Of a stretch of 64,000 nucleotides of DNA, positions 34,128 to 43,697 are shown one piece after another; positions within the stretch are counted from its first letter, which is position 1; each line of letters begins with the position of its first letter. The stretch lies in contig NZ_AP028664.1 in the NCBI RefSeq assembly GCF_041154455.1, positions 1,179,001 to 1,243,000 of the forward strand, read 5' to 3'. Under the pieces are notes generated by a model. The model did no database searches. It was not told where the DNA came from and was given only the letters and a program-made list of their open reading frames with translations. Origin of the DNA: Variovorax sp. V213. GTDB lineage: Bacteria > Pseudomonadota > Gammaproteobacteria > Burkholderiales > Burkholderiaceae_C. A program made the position numbers and the translations under genes.

Positions 34128-35262
34128 GCTCGAACCCCGTCCGGAGCTTTCGCGCTTCTGGACCTTTGCCTCCCCGATCCTTGCGCTGCTCATCACCGTG
34201 CTGATCGGCGTGGCGCTGTTCGCCGCGCTCGGCAAGGACCCGGTCAAGGGCCTGCTGGTGTTCTTCTACGAACCCATCAAGAGCGGCTACGCGATCGGCG
34301 AGCTGACGATCAAGGCGACGCCGCTGCTCATCATCGCGCTCGGGCTGGCGGTGTGCTTCCGCTCCAACGTCTGGAACATCGGCGCCGAGGGCCAGTTCGT
34401 GTTCGGCGCCATCGCCGCAGGCGGGGTCGCGCTGATGGCCGACAAGAACACCGGGTCGTGGATCGTGGTGGCCATCCTGGTCGCGGGCGCGGTCGGGGGC
34501 ATGGTGTGGGCCGGCATCGTGGCCTTCCTGCGCGACAAGTTCAATGCCAATGAAATCCTGGTGAGCCTGATGCTGGTGTACGTGGCCACGCTGCTGCTCG
34601 GCTACATGGTCTTCGGCCCCTGGAAGGATCCGCACGGCTACAACTTTCCGCAGTCCAAGACCTTCGAGGCGGTGACGCAGATCCCGCGGCTCTTCAAGGG
34701 TTCGCGCGTGAGCATCGGGCTGATCATCGCGCTGCTGGGCGTGGGCGCGCTTTGGGTGTTCCTGTTCCGCACGCGGGCGGGTTTTGCACAGCAGGTCGGC
34801 GGGCTCGCGCCGGCGGCCGCGCGCTATGCGGGCTTCTCGGCGCGGCGCGCAATCTGGATCGCGCTGCTCACCTCGGGCGGCGCGGCGGGCCTGGCCGGCG
34901 CGCTCGAAGTGGCGGGACCGCTGGGCCAGCTCACGCCGTACGTGCCGGCGGGCTACGGCTTCGCGGCCATCATCGTGGCCTTCGTCGGCCGGCTGCATCC
35001 GGTGGGCATGGTGTTCTCGGCCATCCTCATGAGCATGTTCTACATCGGCGGCGAACTGGCGCAATCGCGTCTCGGATTGCCCAAGTCGCTGACCGGTGTG
35101 TTCCAGGGGCTGCTGCTCTTTACGCTGCTGGCCTGCGACACGCTCATCGCTTACCGCATCCGCCGCAAGGTGGCTGCCAAAGCCATTCTCACGACGAGTT
35201 CGCTGCAAGCCAGCACGCCGCTGACCGCGCCGGTTGCGCGGCCGACCGAGGGAGCCCTCTGA
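34120..35262 (+). CDS. BMP-type ABC transporter permease 1
   Basis: A 380-residue membrane protein of the BPD_transp_2 family (YufP/NupB-like) with about ten hydrophobic segments and the family motif FRSNVWNIGAEGQFVFGAIA near the fifth. ATG 34120 overlaps the end of the ATPase gene by 8 bp, suggesting translational coupling. The stop precedes the second permease start by 1 bp. The C-terminal 30 residues are Ala/Thr/Pro-rich and outside the membrane core. Confidence 0.92.
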   Translation: MLKLEPRPELSRFWTFASPILALLITVLIGVALFAALGKDPVKGLLVFFYEPIKSGYAIGELTIKATPLLIIALGLAVCFRSNVWNIGAEGQFVFGAIAAGGVALMADKNTGSWIVVAILVAGAVGGMVWAGIVAFLRDKFNANEILVSLMLVYVATLLLGYMVFGPWKDPHGYNFPQSKTFEAVTQIPRLFKGSRVSIGLIIALLGVGALWVFLFRTRAGFAQQVGGLAPAAARYAGFSARRAIWIALLTSGGAAGLAGALEVAGPLGQLTPYVPAGYGFAAIIVAFVGRLHPVGMVFSAILMSMFYIGGELAQSRLGLPKSLTGVFQGLLLFTLLACDTLIAYRIRRKVAAKAILTTSSLQASTPLTAPVARPTEGAL

Positions 35263-35263
35263 C

Positions 35264-36184
35264 ATGGACAGCTACGCACTCCTGCTGGGTTCCACCCTGA
35301 GCGCCGGCACCGTGCTCGCCATTGCGGCACTGGGCCTTCTCATCAACGAGAAGGCCGGCATCGTGAACCTTGGCGCTGAGGGCATGATGCTCTGCGCCGC
35401 CATCGCGGGCTTTGCGACGGTGGTCATCACGCACAACCCCTGGCTCGGCTTCCTGGCCGGCATGGCGGCGGGCGCCTTGCTCGCGGCCTTCTTCGGCGTG
35501 CTGGTGATCTGGCTCAACACCAACCAGTACGCTACAGGGCTCGCGCTCAGCCTGTTCGGCGTCGGCTTTTCGGCGTTCGTCGGCATCAACTTCGTGCAGG
35601 CCAAGCTGCCCGAGAGCGTCTCCTACGCGGTGCCGGTGCTCAGCGAGATTCCGCTCGTCGGGCCGGCGCTGTTCCGCCATCACCCGATGGTCTATTTTGC
35701 GGTGGCGCTGACCTTCGGCCTCATCTGGTTTCTCTACCGCACACGCGCCGGGCTGGTGCTGCGTTCGGTCGGCGAGTCGCCGGAATCGGCGCATGCGCTG
35801 GGCTACCCGGTGCGGCGCATCCGCTTTCTCGCGGTGATCGTTGGCGGCGCGCTGTGCGGGCTGGCGGGCGCGTACCTGTCGACCGTCTATACGCCGCTGT
35901 GGGTCGAGGGCATGGTGGCGGGCCGCGGCTGGATCGCGCTGGCGCTCACCACCTTTGCCACCTGGCGGCCGATCCGCGTGCTGCTGGGCGCCTACCTGTT
36001 CGGCGGCGTCTCGATGCTGGGTTTCCATCTGCAGAGCAGCGGCGTCGACGTGCCGCCGCAGTTTCTCAGCATGCTGCAGTACATCGCGCCCATCGTGGTA
36101 CTGGCGCTGATTTCGCGCAATCCTGCCTTCATTCGCATCAACATGCCGGCCTCGATTGGGAAGCCGTTCTACCCCGGCTCATAA
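35264..36184 (+). CDS. BMP-type ABC transporter permease 2
   Basis: A 306-residue permease (YufQ/NupC-like) with the conserved LLINEKAGIVNLGAEGMMLC motif near the N-terminus and about nine membrane segments. ATG 35264 lies 1 bp after the preceding stop; an upstream in-frame start would run back into the other permease. It forms the heterodimeric channel with permease 1. The receptor gene follows after 49 bp. Confidence 0.92.
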   Translation: MDSYALLLGSTLSAGTVLAIAALGLLINEKAGIVNLGAEGMMLCAAIAGFATVVITHNPWLGFLAGMAAGALLAAFFGVLVIWLNTNQYATGLALSLFGVGFSAFVGINFVQAKLPESVSYAVPVLSEIPLVGPALFRHHPMVYFAVALTFGLIWFLYRTRAGLVLRSVGESPESAHALGYPVRRIRFLAVIVGGALCGLAGAYLSTVYTPLWVEGMVAGRGWIALALTTFATWRPIRVLLGAYLFGGVSMLGFHLQSSGVDVPPQFLSMLQYIAPIVVLALISRNPAFIRINMPASIGKPFYPGS

Positions 36185-36233
36185 TCTCGCTTCTCGTTTT
36201 CCGCCAACCTGTCCTTTTTGAGGATTTCCGACA

Positions 36234-37405
36234 ATGAATGATCTGAACAAGCGCTCCCTGCTCAAGCTGGCCGCCCTCACGGCGGTCGCTTCGGCAGCCC
36301 TGATCGGCTGTGGCAAGAAAGAGGAAGCCGCTGCACCGGCCGCGACCCCCGCACCGGCGCCGGCGCCCACGGCCGCCGCACCGGCACCGGCTGCGCCGCT
36401 CAACGTCGCATTCGCCTACATCGGCCCGGTGGGAGACGGCGGCTGGACCTTCGCGCACGACAACGGCCGCAAGGCGCTCGAGAAGGAATTCGGCGACAAG
36501 ATCAAGACCACCTTCGTCGAGAGCGTGCCCGAAGGCGCCGACGCCGAGCGCGTATTCCGCGACATGGTCGGGCAGGGCAACAAGCTGATCTTCGGTACCA
36601 CCTTCGGCTACATGGAGCCGATGCTCAAGGTGGCCGCCGACAGCAAGGACGTGAAGTTCGAGCATGCCACCGGCTACAAGACCGCCGAGAACATGCGCAC
36701 CTACGACAGCCGCACCTATGAAGGTGCCTACATGGCCGGTGTCATCGCGGGTGCCATGACCAAGAGCAACACGCTCGGCGTGGTGGGCTCGGTGCCCATT
36801 CCCGAGGTGCTGCGCAACATCAACAGCTTCACGCTCGGCGCGCAGTCGGTCAACCCGAAGATCACCACCAAGGTGGTGTGGGTGAACGAATGGTTCAGCC
36901 CACCGAAGGAAACCGAAGCCGCCACCGCGCTCATCAACGGCGGCGCCGACGTGCTGTTCCAGAACACCGACTCGCCCGCCGTGCTCAAGACCGCGCAGGA
37001 AAAGGGCAAGCGCGCCTTCGGCTGGGATTCCGACATGACCGCCTACGGTCCAAGGCCCACCTGGCGTCGGCCACCATCAACTGGGCGCCGTACTACATCA
37101 AGGCCACGCAGGACGCGCTCGACGGCAAGTGGGCCACCGGCCAGAGCTGGTGGGGCGTGAAGGAAGGCGCCATCGACATCGTCTCGATCGCCGAGGACGT
37201 GCCGGCCGAAACCAAGGCCAAGGTCGAGGCCGTGAAGAAGGGCCTGAAGGACGGCAGCTTCGTGATCTGGAAGGGCCCGATCCTGGGCCAGGACGGCAAG
37301 GAAGTGGTCGCCAAGGACGCCGTGGCCGACGACAAGTTCCTGTCGGGCGTGAACTTCTACGTCAAGGGCGTGGAAGGCAAGGTCCCGGGCGGCGACAAGA
37401 AGTAA
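36234..37405 (+). pseudogene. BMP family ABC receptor lipoprotein, frameshifted near 37050
   Basis: The gene starts MNDLNKRSLLKLAALTAVAS with lipobox Cys26, an Ala/Pro linker, then a BmpA-type periplasmic domain (VAFAYIGPVGDGGWTFAHDN; FVESVPEGADAERVFRDMVG). At about 37050 GGTCCAAGG replaces an expected GGT-CCC-AAG-GCC, so one C is missing. The frame then runs into nonsense to 37160, while the true C-terminus (AHLASATINWAPYYIKATQD ... VPGGDKK) continues in the +1 frame to TAA at 37403-37405. Restoring one base gives a full-length protein of about 390 residues. Either the receptor is inactivated or this is a sequencing error; the rest of the gene shows no decay. Confidence 0.88.
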
Positions 37406-37430
37406 TCGCTGCGCGCATTGCGCGCACGAA

Positions 37431-37459
37431 AAAGGGTCGCCTGCGGGCGGCCCTTTTTT
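37431..37459 (+). terminator. Rho-independent terminator after the BMP ABC operon
   Basis: AAGGGTCGCC (37432-37441) pairs with GGCGGCCCTT (37446-37455) through a 10-bp stem containing one G-T pair, with a 4-base loop and a run of six T residues. It closes the purine ABC operon 26 bp after the receptor stop. Confidence 0.8.
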
Positions 37460-37499
37460 ATTTGTGGTTCACGCCGCGCGGCTTCCCTTCGGTCACCAT

Positions 37500-37702
37500 T
37501 CGCGCGCTGTCGACAAAGTCCTGGATCAGCAGCTCGGCAAGGCGGTGCAGGCGGCGGTCAACGACCCAAGGTGAAGCAGAAGCTGCTGCAGCTCGGCCTG
37601 GAGCCCGCCGGCACCACGCCCGAGGCCTTTGCAAAGTTCGTGCAGGACGAAACGGGGAGGGTGAACGCATTGGTGAAGGCGCGCAATATCCGGGTCGATT
37701 GA
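37500..37702 (+). pseudogene. C-terminal remnant of a Bug/TctC family binding protein
   Basis: About 65 codons survive. In one frame GTC at 37509 reads VDKVLDQQLGKAVQAAVNDP, and after a lost base at about 37566 the next frame reads KVKQKLLQLGLEPAGTTPEA, then FAKFVQDETGRVNALVKARN and Ile-Arg-Val-Asp-stop. This is the typical C-terminal end of Bug proteins ('V...L..LG..P.G.TPE.FA.F...E...'). There is no N-terminal part, so this is a genuine gene fragment. The lost base is again one C in a CCCC-AAGG context. Confidence 0.75.
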
Positions 37703-37871
37703 TTCTGGGCCGCCGCGGCGCCTGCGCAGGGCTGCCGGCGCCACTGCCACGATCGATATGTGCCGCCGCTGGCACTCGTAGTAATCTCGACACCGCCACC
37801 CCTTGATGACCATCGAGAGTGCGTGTGCGGCGGGGTGGCTGCACAGCCAGCGCCGCAAGCCTATCGAACCC

Positions 37872-39056
37872 ATGACCCATCTTGACGCTTCCAGCCTCGC
37901 GCTGATCGACGACTGCACCCGAGCTTCGATCCAACTCCTGGAACGCAACCTCACGCCGCACGGCATCCTGGCCGCCAGTCGGACGGAGGCGGCCGTGGCG
38001 CGGCGCTACACGCGCATCTTCGGGCGCGACGCCGCCATCTGCGTGATGGCGATGTGCGGCAGCGGCGTTCCCGCGCTGGAGCAGGGTGCGGTGGCCAGCC
38101 TCGATGCGCTTGCGGCACAGCAGGCGGCCAACGGGCAGATTCCCAAATACGTCGACCCAGAAGGGCGCGATGCCGACTTCTGGTACCTGGGCTGCATCGA
38201 CGCCACGCTGTGGTGGCTGATCGCGGTGGACCACGTGCGGCGCCATGGCCGCGTCGGCTCCTCGCATTGGAGCCGCGAGGTGGAGCGCGCGATCGGCTGG
38301 CTGCTGGCGCAGGAGCACCAGCACTTCCGGCTGCTGCAGCAGAACGAGGCCAGCGACTGGGCCGACATCATGCCGCGCTCGGGCTACGTGCTGTACACCA
38401 ATGCGCTCTGGTACGACGTGAAGCGCCGCTTCGCGCTGGACCACGCCGAAGCCACCGAGCATCACTTCAACCACCTGTTCAATCCGTTCCAGCGCGATCT
38501 GCCGGAATACCACCGGGCGCGGCTGCTGCGGCACTACGCGCGCCGCGGCCGGCGCGACCCGGGCCTGTACCTCAGCTTTGTGAATCTTTCCTTCGTCGGC
38601 AACGAAGGGGACGTGTTCGGCAACGTGCTGGCCATACAGAGCGGGCTGGCCAATTCCGCCATGGCGGGCCGCATCGTCAAGACCATCGTCGCCGCGCATG
38701 CCTGCGAGCCCTATCCGGTGCGCGTGGTGCTGCATCCGCTGACGCGGCAGAACGCACTGTGGCGGCCTTACATGGAGCGCCACCGGCAGAACATCGTGCA
38801 CCAGTACCACAACGGCGGCATCTGGCCGTTCGTCGGCGGTTTCTGGGTGATGGCGCTCGCCCGCATGGGCCTGCAAGAGATGGCCTGGCCCGAGCTCGCC
38901 CGGCTGGCGCGCGTGAACGAACTCGGCGGCTGGCGTTTCACCGAATGGTTTCACGGCCGCACGCTGGCGCCGATGGGCATGGCCGGCCAGAGCTGGAACG
39001 CCGCCACCTTTCTGCTCGCCCGGCGTGCGCTGCTGGGCAGCGCGGCGGCTTGGTGA
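37872..39056 (+). CDS. Six-hairpin glycosidase-like protein (GH100/amylo-glucosidase superfamily)
   Basis: A 394-residue cytosolic protein without signal peptide. Segments such as RRYTRIFGRDAAICVMAMCG, then DFWYLGCIDATLWWLIAVDH, YHNGGIWPFVGGFWVMALAR and QSWNAATFLLARRAL are spaced as in (alpha/alpha)6-barrel glycosidases, particularly the neutral invertase (GH100)/amylo-1,6-glucosidase type. Asp residues in GRDA and ASDWAD could be catalytic, but I cannot assign them. ATG 37872 is preferred to upstream starts, which add a non-conserved stretch. It stands alone between a gene remnant and a convergent oxidoreductase gene. Confidence 0.65.
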   Translation: MTHLDASSLALIDDCTRASIQLLERNLTPHGILAASRTEAAVARRYTRIFGRDAAICVMAMCGSGVPALEQGAVASLDALAAQQAANGQIPKYVDPEGRDADFWYLGCIDATLWWLIAVDHVRRHGRVGSSHWSREVERAIGWLLAQEHQHFRLLQQNEASDWADIMPRSGYVLYTNALWYDVKRRFALDHAEATEHHFNHLFNPFQRDLPEYHRARLLRHYARRGRRDPGLYLSFVNLSFVGNEGDVFGNVLAIQSGLANSAMAGRIVKTIVAAHACEPYPVRVVLHPLTRQNALWRPYMERHRQNIVHQYHNGGIWPFVGGFWVMALARMGLQEMAWPELARLARVNELGGWRFTEWFHGRTLAPMGMAGQSWNAATFLLARRALLGSAAAW

Positions 39057-39083
39057 CAGCCAGGAAAAATTCCGAAAAGCGGC

Positions 39084-40367
39084 TCAGGCCATCCGATCCA
39101 GCAGGCTGTACCAGGCCACTCCTCCAGCTACATAAAACCGCTGCAGGCCATGCAGCGGTATCGGCTGGATGGGCGTCACCGGATACGGAAAATCCGCCCC
39201 CGCATCGACGAGCCGCGCGGCCAGGTGCTTGCCCATGCTGGTGGCCAGCGCAATGCCGCGCCCGTTGTAGCCAAGCGCAATGGTCACTCCCGGCGCCGGC
39301 GTGTGCACGTGGGGCATGAAGTCGCGCGTGACCGCGATGCGGCCGGCCCAGCGGTACTCGTAGCGCAGCGGCCCCAGTTGGGGGAACAGCAATTCGAGCG
39401 AGCGTTCCAGGTGCGCGAAGTCCGCGGGGCCGGACGGATCGGCAAAGTGGCCGCGGCCGCCCATCAGCAAGCGGCCCTCCGCGTCCTTGCGGAAGTACAG
39501 CAGCAGGCGTTGCGAGGTCGAGGCCGTTTCGCCGTGCGGCAGGATCGCGTCGGCGGCAGTGGCTTCGAGCGGTGTCGTGGCCACGATAAAGCTGTTGGCG
39601 GCCAGCACGGTGCGCGACAGCCCCGGCCACAACGGCCCCGTGTAGCCGTTGGTGGCGAGCACCACCTGGTCGGCGATGACGGTGGCGCCGGTCGAGGTGC
39701 TGGCGTGCCATTGCGTGCCCCGGCGCTCCAGCGCGGTCACCTGTGTGCCGCCGTGCACCGCGGCCCCGAAGCCTTGCGTGGCCCGCACCAGGCCGCGGGT
39801 GTAGGCCAGGGGCTGGATGCCGCCGGCCCGGGGGTCGAGCCAGCCGCCCGCGAAGGCCTCGGTGCCCAGGCGTGCGCTGACGGCCGCGTGGTCGAGCATC
39901 TCGGTATTCACGCCGCGCGTGGCCCATTGGGCGGCGCGCGCATGCAGGCCCGCCACGTGCTTGGGCGAGTAGGCGACCTGCAGCCAGCCGTTGCGTACCG
40001 GCTGGCACTCGATGCCATGCCGCGCGATCAGGTCGAACACCACGTCGGCCGAACGGGAGACGGCGTCGATCAGCGGCACGGCGCGTTCAGCGCCGTAAAT
40101 GCGGACCAAGTCCTCGGGGTCATGCTTCAGCGTGGGATTGACCTGCCCGCCGTTGCGCCCGGAGGCGCCCCAGCCGGGCTCGTGCGCCTCGAGCACGCAC
40201 ACCTGCACACCCGCCTCGGCCAGGTGCAACGCGGTCGACAGGCCGGTGAAGCCGCCGCCGACCACCAGTACGTCGGCCCTGCGCGATTCGGTCAAGGGCG
40301 GCGTTGGCGGTGCGGGCGGCGCGGTGGCTGCCCATAGCGACGCGGGCAGCGCGTGCGCCGCGCTCAT
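39084..40367 (-). CDS. FAD-dependent amine/amino-acid oxidoreductase (DadA/OrdL type)
   Basis: A 427-residue flavoprotein of the glycine/D-amino-acid oxidase family. The N-terminal dinucleotide fold DVLVVGGGFTGLSTALHLAE lies at about residues 33-52, followed by WGASGRNGGQVNPTLKH, typical of gamma-glutamylputrescine oxidase-like (OrdL/PuuB) enzymes. The C-terminal YNGRGIALATSMGKHLA closes the FAD site. GGAGG lies 7 bases before ATG 40367. It precedes neither permease nor ATPase in its own direction, but the amino-acid ABC transporter genes lie just upstream on the same strand, so it probably oxidises the imported amine or amino acid. Confidence 0.88.
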   Translation of the reverse strand: MSAAHALPASLWAATAPPAPPTPPLTESRRADVLVVGGGFTGLSTALHLAEAGVQVCVLEAHEPGWGASGRNGGQVNPTLKHDPEDLVRIYGAERAVPLIDAVSRSADVVFDLIARHGIECQPVRNGWLQVAYSPKHVAGLHARAAQWATRGVNTEMLDHAAVSARLGTEAFAGGWLDPRAGGIQPLAYTRGLVRATQGFGAAVHGGTQVTALERRGTQWHASTSTGATVIADQVVLATNGYTGPLWPGLSRTVLAANSFIVATTPLEATAADAILPHGETASTSQRLLLYFRKDAEGRLLMGGRGHFADPSGPADFAHLERSLELLFPQLGPLRYEYRWAGRIAVTRDFMPHVHTPAPGVTIALGYNGRGIALATSMGKHLAARLVDAGADFPYPVTPIQPIPLHGLQRFYVAGGVAWYSLLDRMA

Positions 40368-40494
40368 TGGGCAACCTCCGTGCTACGCACTGCGGTGCGA
40401 GCCCCCTTCGGAACGGCCGGGCGGGGGCTTATTGGAGTACCTTCGTGCTTCGCACTGCGGTGCGAGCTTGCTTGGGGGCGGCCCGGCACGGCGC

Positions 40495-40498
<4 letters not shown>
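40368..40498. repeat. Tandem ~65-bp imperfect repeat between the ABC ATPase and oxidoreductase genes
   Basis: Two units share TGCT(A/T)CGCACTGCGGTGCG followed by AGC, at 40381-40402 and 40446-40467, 65 bp apart. The CGCAC-TGCG-GTGCG core can form a hairpin in each. The rest of each unit is looser (CCTCCGTGC / CCTTCGTGC before; GGCCGGGCGGG / GGCGGCCCGGC after). The unit ends at the stop of the ATPase gene and at the ribosome binding site of the oxidoreductase gene. Confidence 0.65.
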
Positions 40499-41246
<748 letters not shown>

Positions 41247-41250
<4 letters not shown>

Positions 41251-41915
41251 GGGTGTTTCCTTCCGGCGCCGAAGCGCTTTTCGAGCCGCCGCAGCCCGTA
41301 GACCAGCGGCAGGCTCATCAGCAGGTAGAGCAGGGCGACCAGCGTGTAGACCGTCATGTTCTGGAACGTCGACGAAGCAATGAGCTGGCCGGCACGCGTC
41401 ATCTCGGCCACCGTGATGGTCGAAACGAGCGAGGAGTCCTTGAGCATCATCACCAGCGTGTTGCCGTACGGCGGCAGCGCGATGCGGAAGGCCTGCGGCA
41501 GGATCACACGCCGCATGATCAGCGCCGAGCGCATGCCCATGGCCTGGGCGGCCTCCCGCTGGCCCGCGTCCACGGCCTCGATGCCGCCGCGGAAGTTCTC
41601 GGCCTGGTAGGCCGAGTAGGCAATGCCTAGGCCGATGACGCCGGCCTGGAAGGCCGTGAGCTGCACCCCGAATTCCGGCAACACAAAGTAGATGTAGAAG
41701 AGCTGCACGATGATGGGCAGGCCCCGGATCACGTTGATGATCACCGTGCCCGTCCACGAGAGCGCGCGCACGGGCGAGAGCTTCATCAATGCGAGCCCGA
41801 GGCCGAGCACGCTGCTGAGCAGGAACGAGAGCACGGTGACCTGCACCGTGACGACGGCGCCCTGCAAGAGGATCGGCAGGAAATCCTGCGCGTTCTGGAG
41901 GAAAGAAGCGGCCAT
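41247..41915 (-). CDS. Polar amino acid ABC transporter permease (HisM/GlnP type)
   Basis: A 222-residue permease with about five membrane segments, the SSVLGLGLALMKLSPVRALS opening and the EAA loop AGQREAAQAMGMRSALIMRR that contacts the ATPase. It is one of the single-permease members of the family. It overlaps the ATPase gene by 4 bp and follows the receptor gene by 12 bp. Confidence 0.93.
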
Positions 41916-41927
41916 GGGTGCGATGCG

Positions 41928-42698
41928 TCAGATGCCCCACTTCTGCACGATCCTGGCGAGCGTGCCGTCGGCCTTGATCGCGGCGATGGACTTGTTGAGC
42001 CGGGCCAGCGTCTCGGCATCGCCCTTGCGCACCACCAGGCACACGTCGCCCACGTTCACGGGCTTGTAGCTCTCGACCAGCTTCACGCCGGGAAAATTGT
42101 TCTGCCGCAGCTGGTAGGCAATGATGGGCTGGTCGCCCAGGCCGGCCTTGATGCGGCCCAGCGAGAGGTCGCGCGTCATGTCGGCCACCGAGTCGTAGCT
42201 GCGCACCTCCTTGAAGATGCCTTTCTTGGTGAGCATGTCGAGGAAGACGGTGCCGACCTGCGCGCCGACCACCTCGCCCTTGAGCTCGTCGAGCGAGACG
42301 TACGCGCGCGTGTCGTCGCTCTTCACGATCAGGCCCTCGCCGTAGGAGTAGACCGGGTCGCTGAAATCGACCACCTCCTGGCGCGCCGCTGTCTTCAGCA
42401 TGGCGGCCGAGACGATGTCGATCTTGCGGGCGGTGAGCGAGGGGATGAGTGCCGAGAACACCGTCTGCTGCACGTTGACGCCGAAGCCGCCAGCCTTGCC
42501 GACGGCGGTGACGGTGTCGACCATCATCCCCTGAATGGTGTTGGTCTTCACATCCAGGAAGGTGAACGGTACGCCCGTGGCCGTGGCGCCCACGTTGTAG
42601 GTGGCGGGCGCGGCGCCCTGCGCGCCGGCCAGCGAGGCGGCGCCCGCGACACAGAGGCCCAGGGCAAAGCGGTGAAGGTGGCGAACGATGCGATTCAT
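41928..42698 (-). CDS. Amino acid ABC transporter, periplasmic binding protein
   Basis: A 256-residue solute-binding protein (PBP2, SBP_bac_3). The signal peptide LGLCVAGAASLAGAQGAAPA precedes VPFTFLDVKTNTIQGMMVDT (ligand-binding Phe/Asp region), TARKIDIVSAAM and QVGTVFLDML. ATG 42698 is chosen because GGAG lies upstream and the signal peptide then begins near the N-terminus. It heads the transporter genes and is divergent from an IclR regulator across 186 bp. Confidence 0.92.
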   Translation of the reverse strand: MNRIVRHLHRFALGLCVAGAASLAGAQGAAPATYNVGATATGVPFTFLDVKTNTIQGMMVDTVTAVGKAGGFGVNVQQTVFSALIPSLTARKIDIVSAAMLKTAARQEVVDFSDPVYSYGEGLIVKSDDTRAYVSLDELKGEVVGAQVGTVFLDMLTKKGIFKEVRSYDSVADMTRDLSLGRIKAGLGDQPIIAYQLRQNNFPGVKLVESYKPVNVGDVCLVVRKGDAETLARLNKSIAAIKADGTLARIVQKWGI

Positions 42699-42841
42699 GG
42701 AAGCACTCCTCGAAGAATGTGGAAAGAGCGAGAGGAAAAAAAGAAGAAATGGCTCGGCGGACGATGCAACATGCATGCCAATAATCGATTCTTTTGAATC
42801 TCATATCAATAAATAGAAACCACTAGACGAGTTGAATGTAT

Positions 42842-42875
42842 CGATATGCGATATTTCAAACCGATATGCGTATAC
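42842..42875. promoter_or_regulatory. Candidate IclR operator: CGATATGCG direct repeats, 20 bp apart
   Basis: CGATATGCG occurs at 42842-42850 and 42862-42870, two helical turns apart, just before the IclR start and in the divergent promoter region of the amino-acid ABC operon. The second copy runs into GTATAC (42870-42875). The local sequence is notably AT-rich. Confidence 0.5.
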
Positions 42876-42884
42876 TCCGCAGCC

Positions 42885-43688
42885 ATGGACGCCACACCCG
42901 AAGCCGCCTCCGCCGAAAGCCCCAGCCTGCTTTTCAACCAGTCGCTGGAGAAGGGCCTGGCCGTGCTGCAGGCCTTCAGCGCCCGCCGGCGCACCATGAC
43001 GCTGGCCGACGTGGCCGCGGCCACCGACATCACCAAGAGTTCGGCGCAGCGCATGGTCTTCACGCTGGAAAAGCTGGGCTACGTGCGCAAGCACCCCCAG
43101 ACGCGGCGCTACCAGCTCACGCCACGTGTGATGGAAATCGGCTTCAACTACCTGGCGGCCAATCCGCTGATCGACGTGGCCAATCCGTTCCTGTCGGAGC
43201 TGACCAAGGTGACGACCGAGACCTCGTGCCTCACCGAGCCCGACGGGCTCGACATGGTTTACGTGGCGCGCTTCGTCAGCGCGCAGTTCGTGCCGGTCCA
43301 CATGCCGATCGGCAGCCGCATTCCCATGTACTGCACCGCTTCCGGGCGCGCCTACCTGAGCGCGCTGCCCGAAGACGAGGCGCGGGCGCTGATCGAGGCT
43401 TCCGACCGCGTGGCGCATACCGCCCACACTCGCACCCGTGTGGACGAGATCCTCGAGGCCCTGCGCCAGGCAAGGCTGCAGGGGTTTGCCACCAACGCCG
43501 AGGAACTGTTCCTCGGCGACATGACGATTGCGGCGCCCGTGGTGGGCAGCCAGGGCCGGCCCGTCGCGTCGGTGCACGTGGTGGCGCCGACCAGCCGCTG
43601 GAGCATGGAGGAGGCCGTGCGCAAGCTGGCGCCCACGCTGCTGATGTGCGCGCGCTCGCTCACCAGTTCGGCGCGCGGGATCGATTGA
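42885..43688 (+). CDS. IclR family transcriptional regulator
   Basis: A 267-residue regulator with N-terminal winged helix (SLEKGLAVLQAFSARRRTMT, LADVAAATDITKSSAQRMVF) and C-terminal GAF-like effector domain (IGSRIPMYCTASGRAYLSAL; LGDMTIAAPV). ATG 42885 is used; ATG 42846 would add 13 residues across the putative operator. Divergent from the amino-acid ABC operon, so it probably controls that transporter and oxidoreductase. It ends 77 bp before adenine deaminase. Confidence 0.9.
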   Translation: MDATPEAASAESPSLLFNQSLEKGLAVLQAFSARRRTMTLADVAAATDITKSSAQRMVFTLEKLGYVRKHPQTRRYQLTPRVMEIGFNYLAANPLIDVANPFLSELTKVTTETSCLTEPDGLDMVYVARFVSAQFVPVHMPIGSRIPMYCTASGRAYLSALPEDEARALIEASDRVAHTAHTRTRVDEILEALRQARLQGFATNAEELFLGDMTIAAPVVGSQGRPVASVHVVAPTSRWSMEEAVRKLAPTLLMCARSLTSSARGID

Positions 43689-43689
43689 A

Positions 43690-43697
43690 CGTATACG
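43690..43697. promoter_or_regulatory. CGTATACG palindrome before adenine deaminase
   Basis: The sequence GAACGTATACGGTTT, immediately after the IclR stop, shares the GTATAC core and the flanking AAC/TTT of the 15-mer found at 4968 and 6849. It lies about 70 bp before the adenine deaminase start. Confidence 0.35.

Noticed and set aside
41251..42804. Extension of the GlnQ-type ATPase to 769 residues
   Set aside because: The additional N-terminal portion is an out-of-frame reading of the permease and receptor genes; ATG 41250 has the ATGA overlap and starts the ATPase fold.
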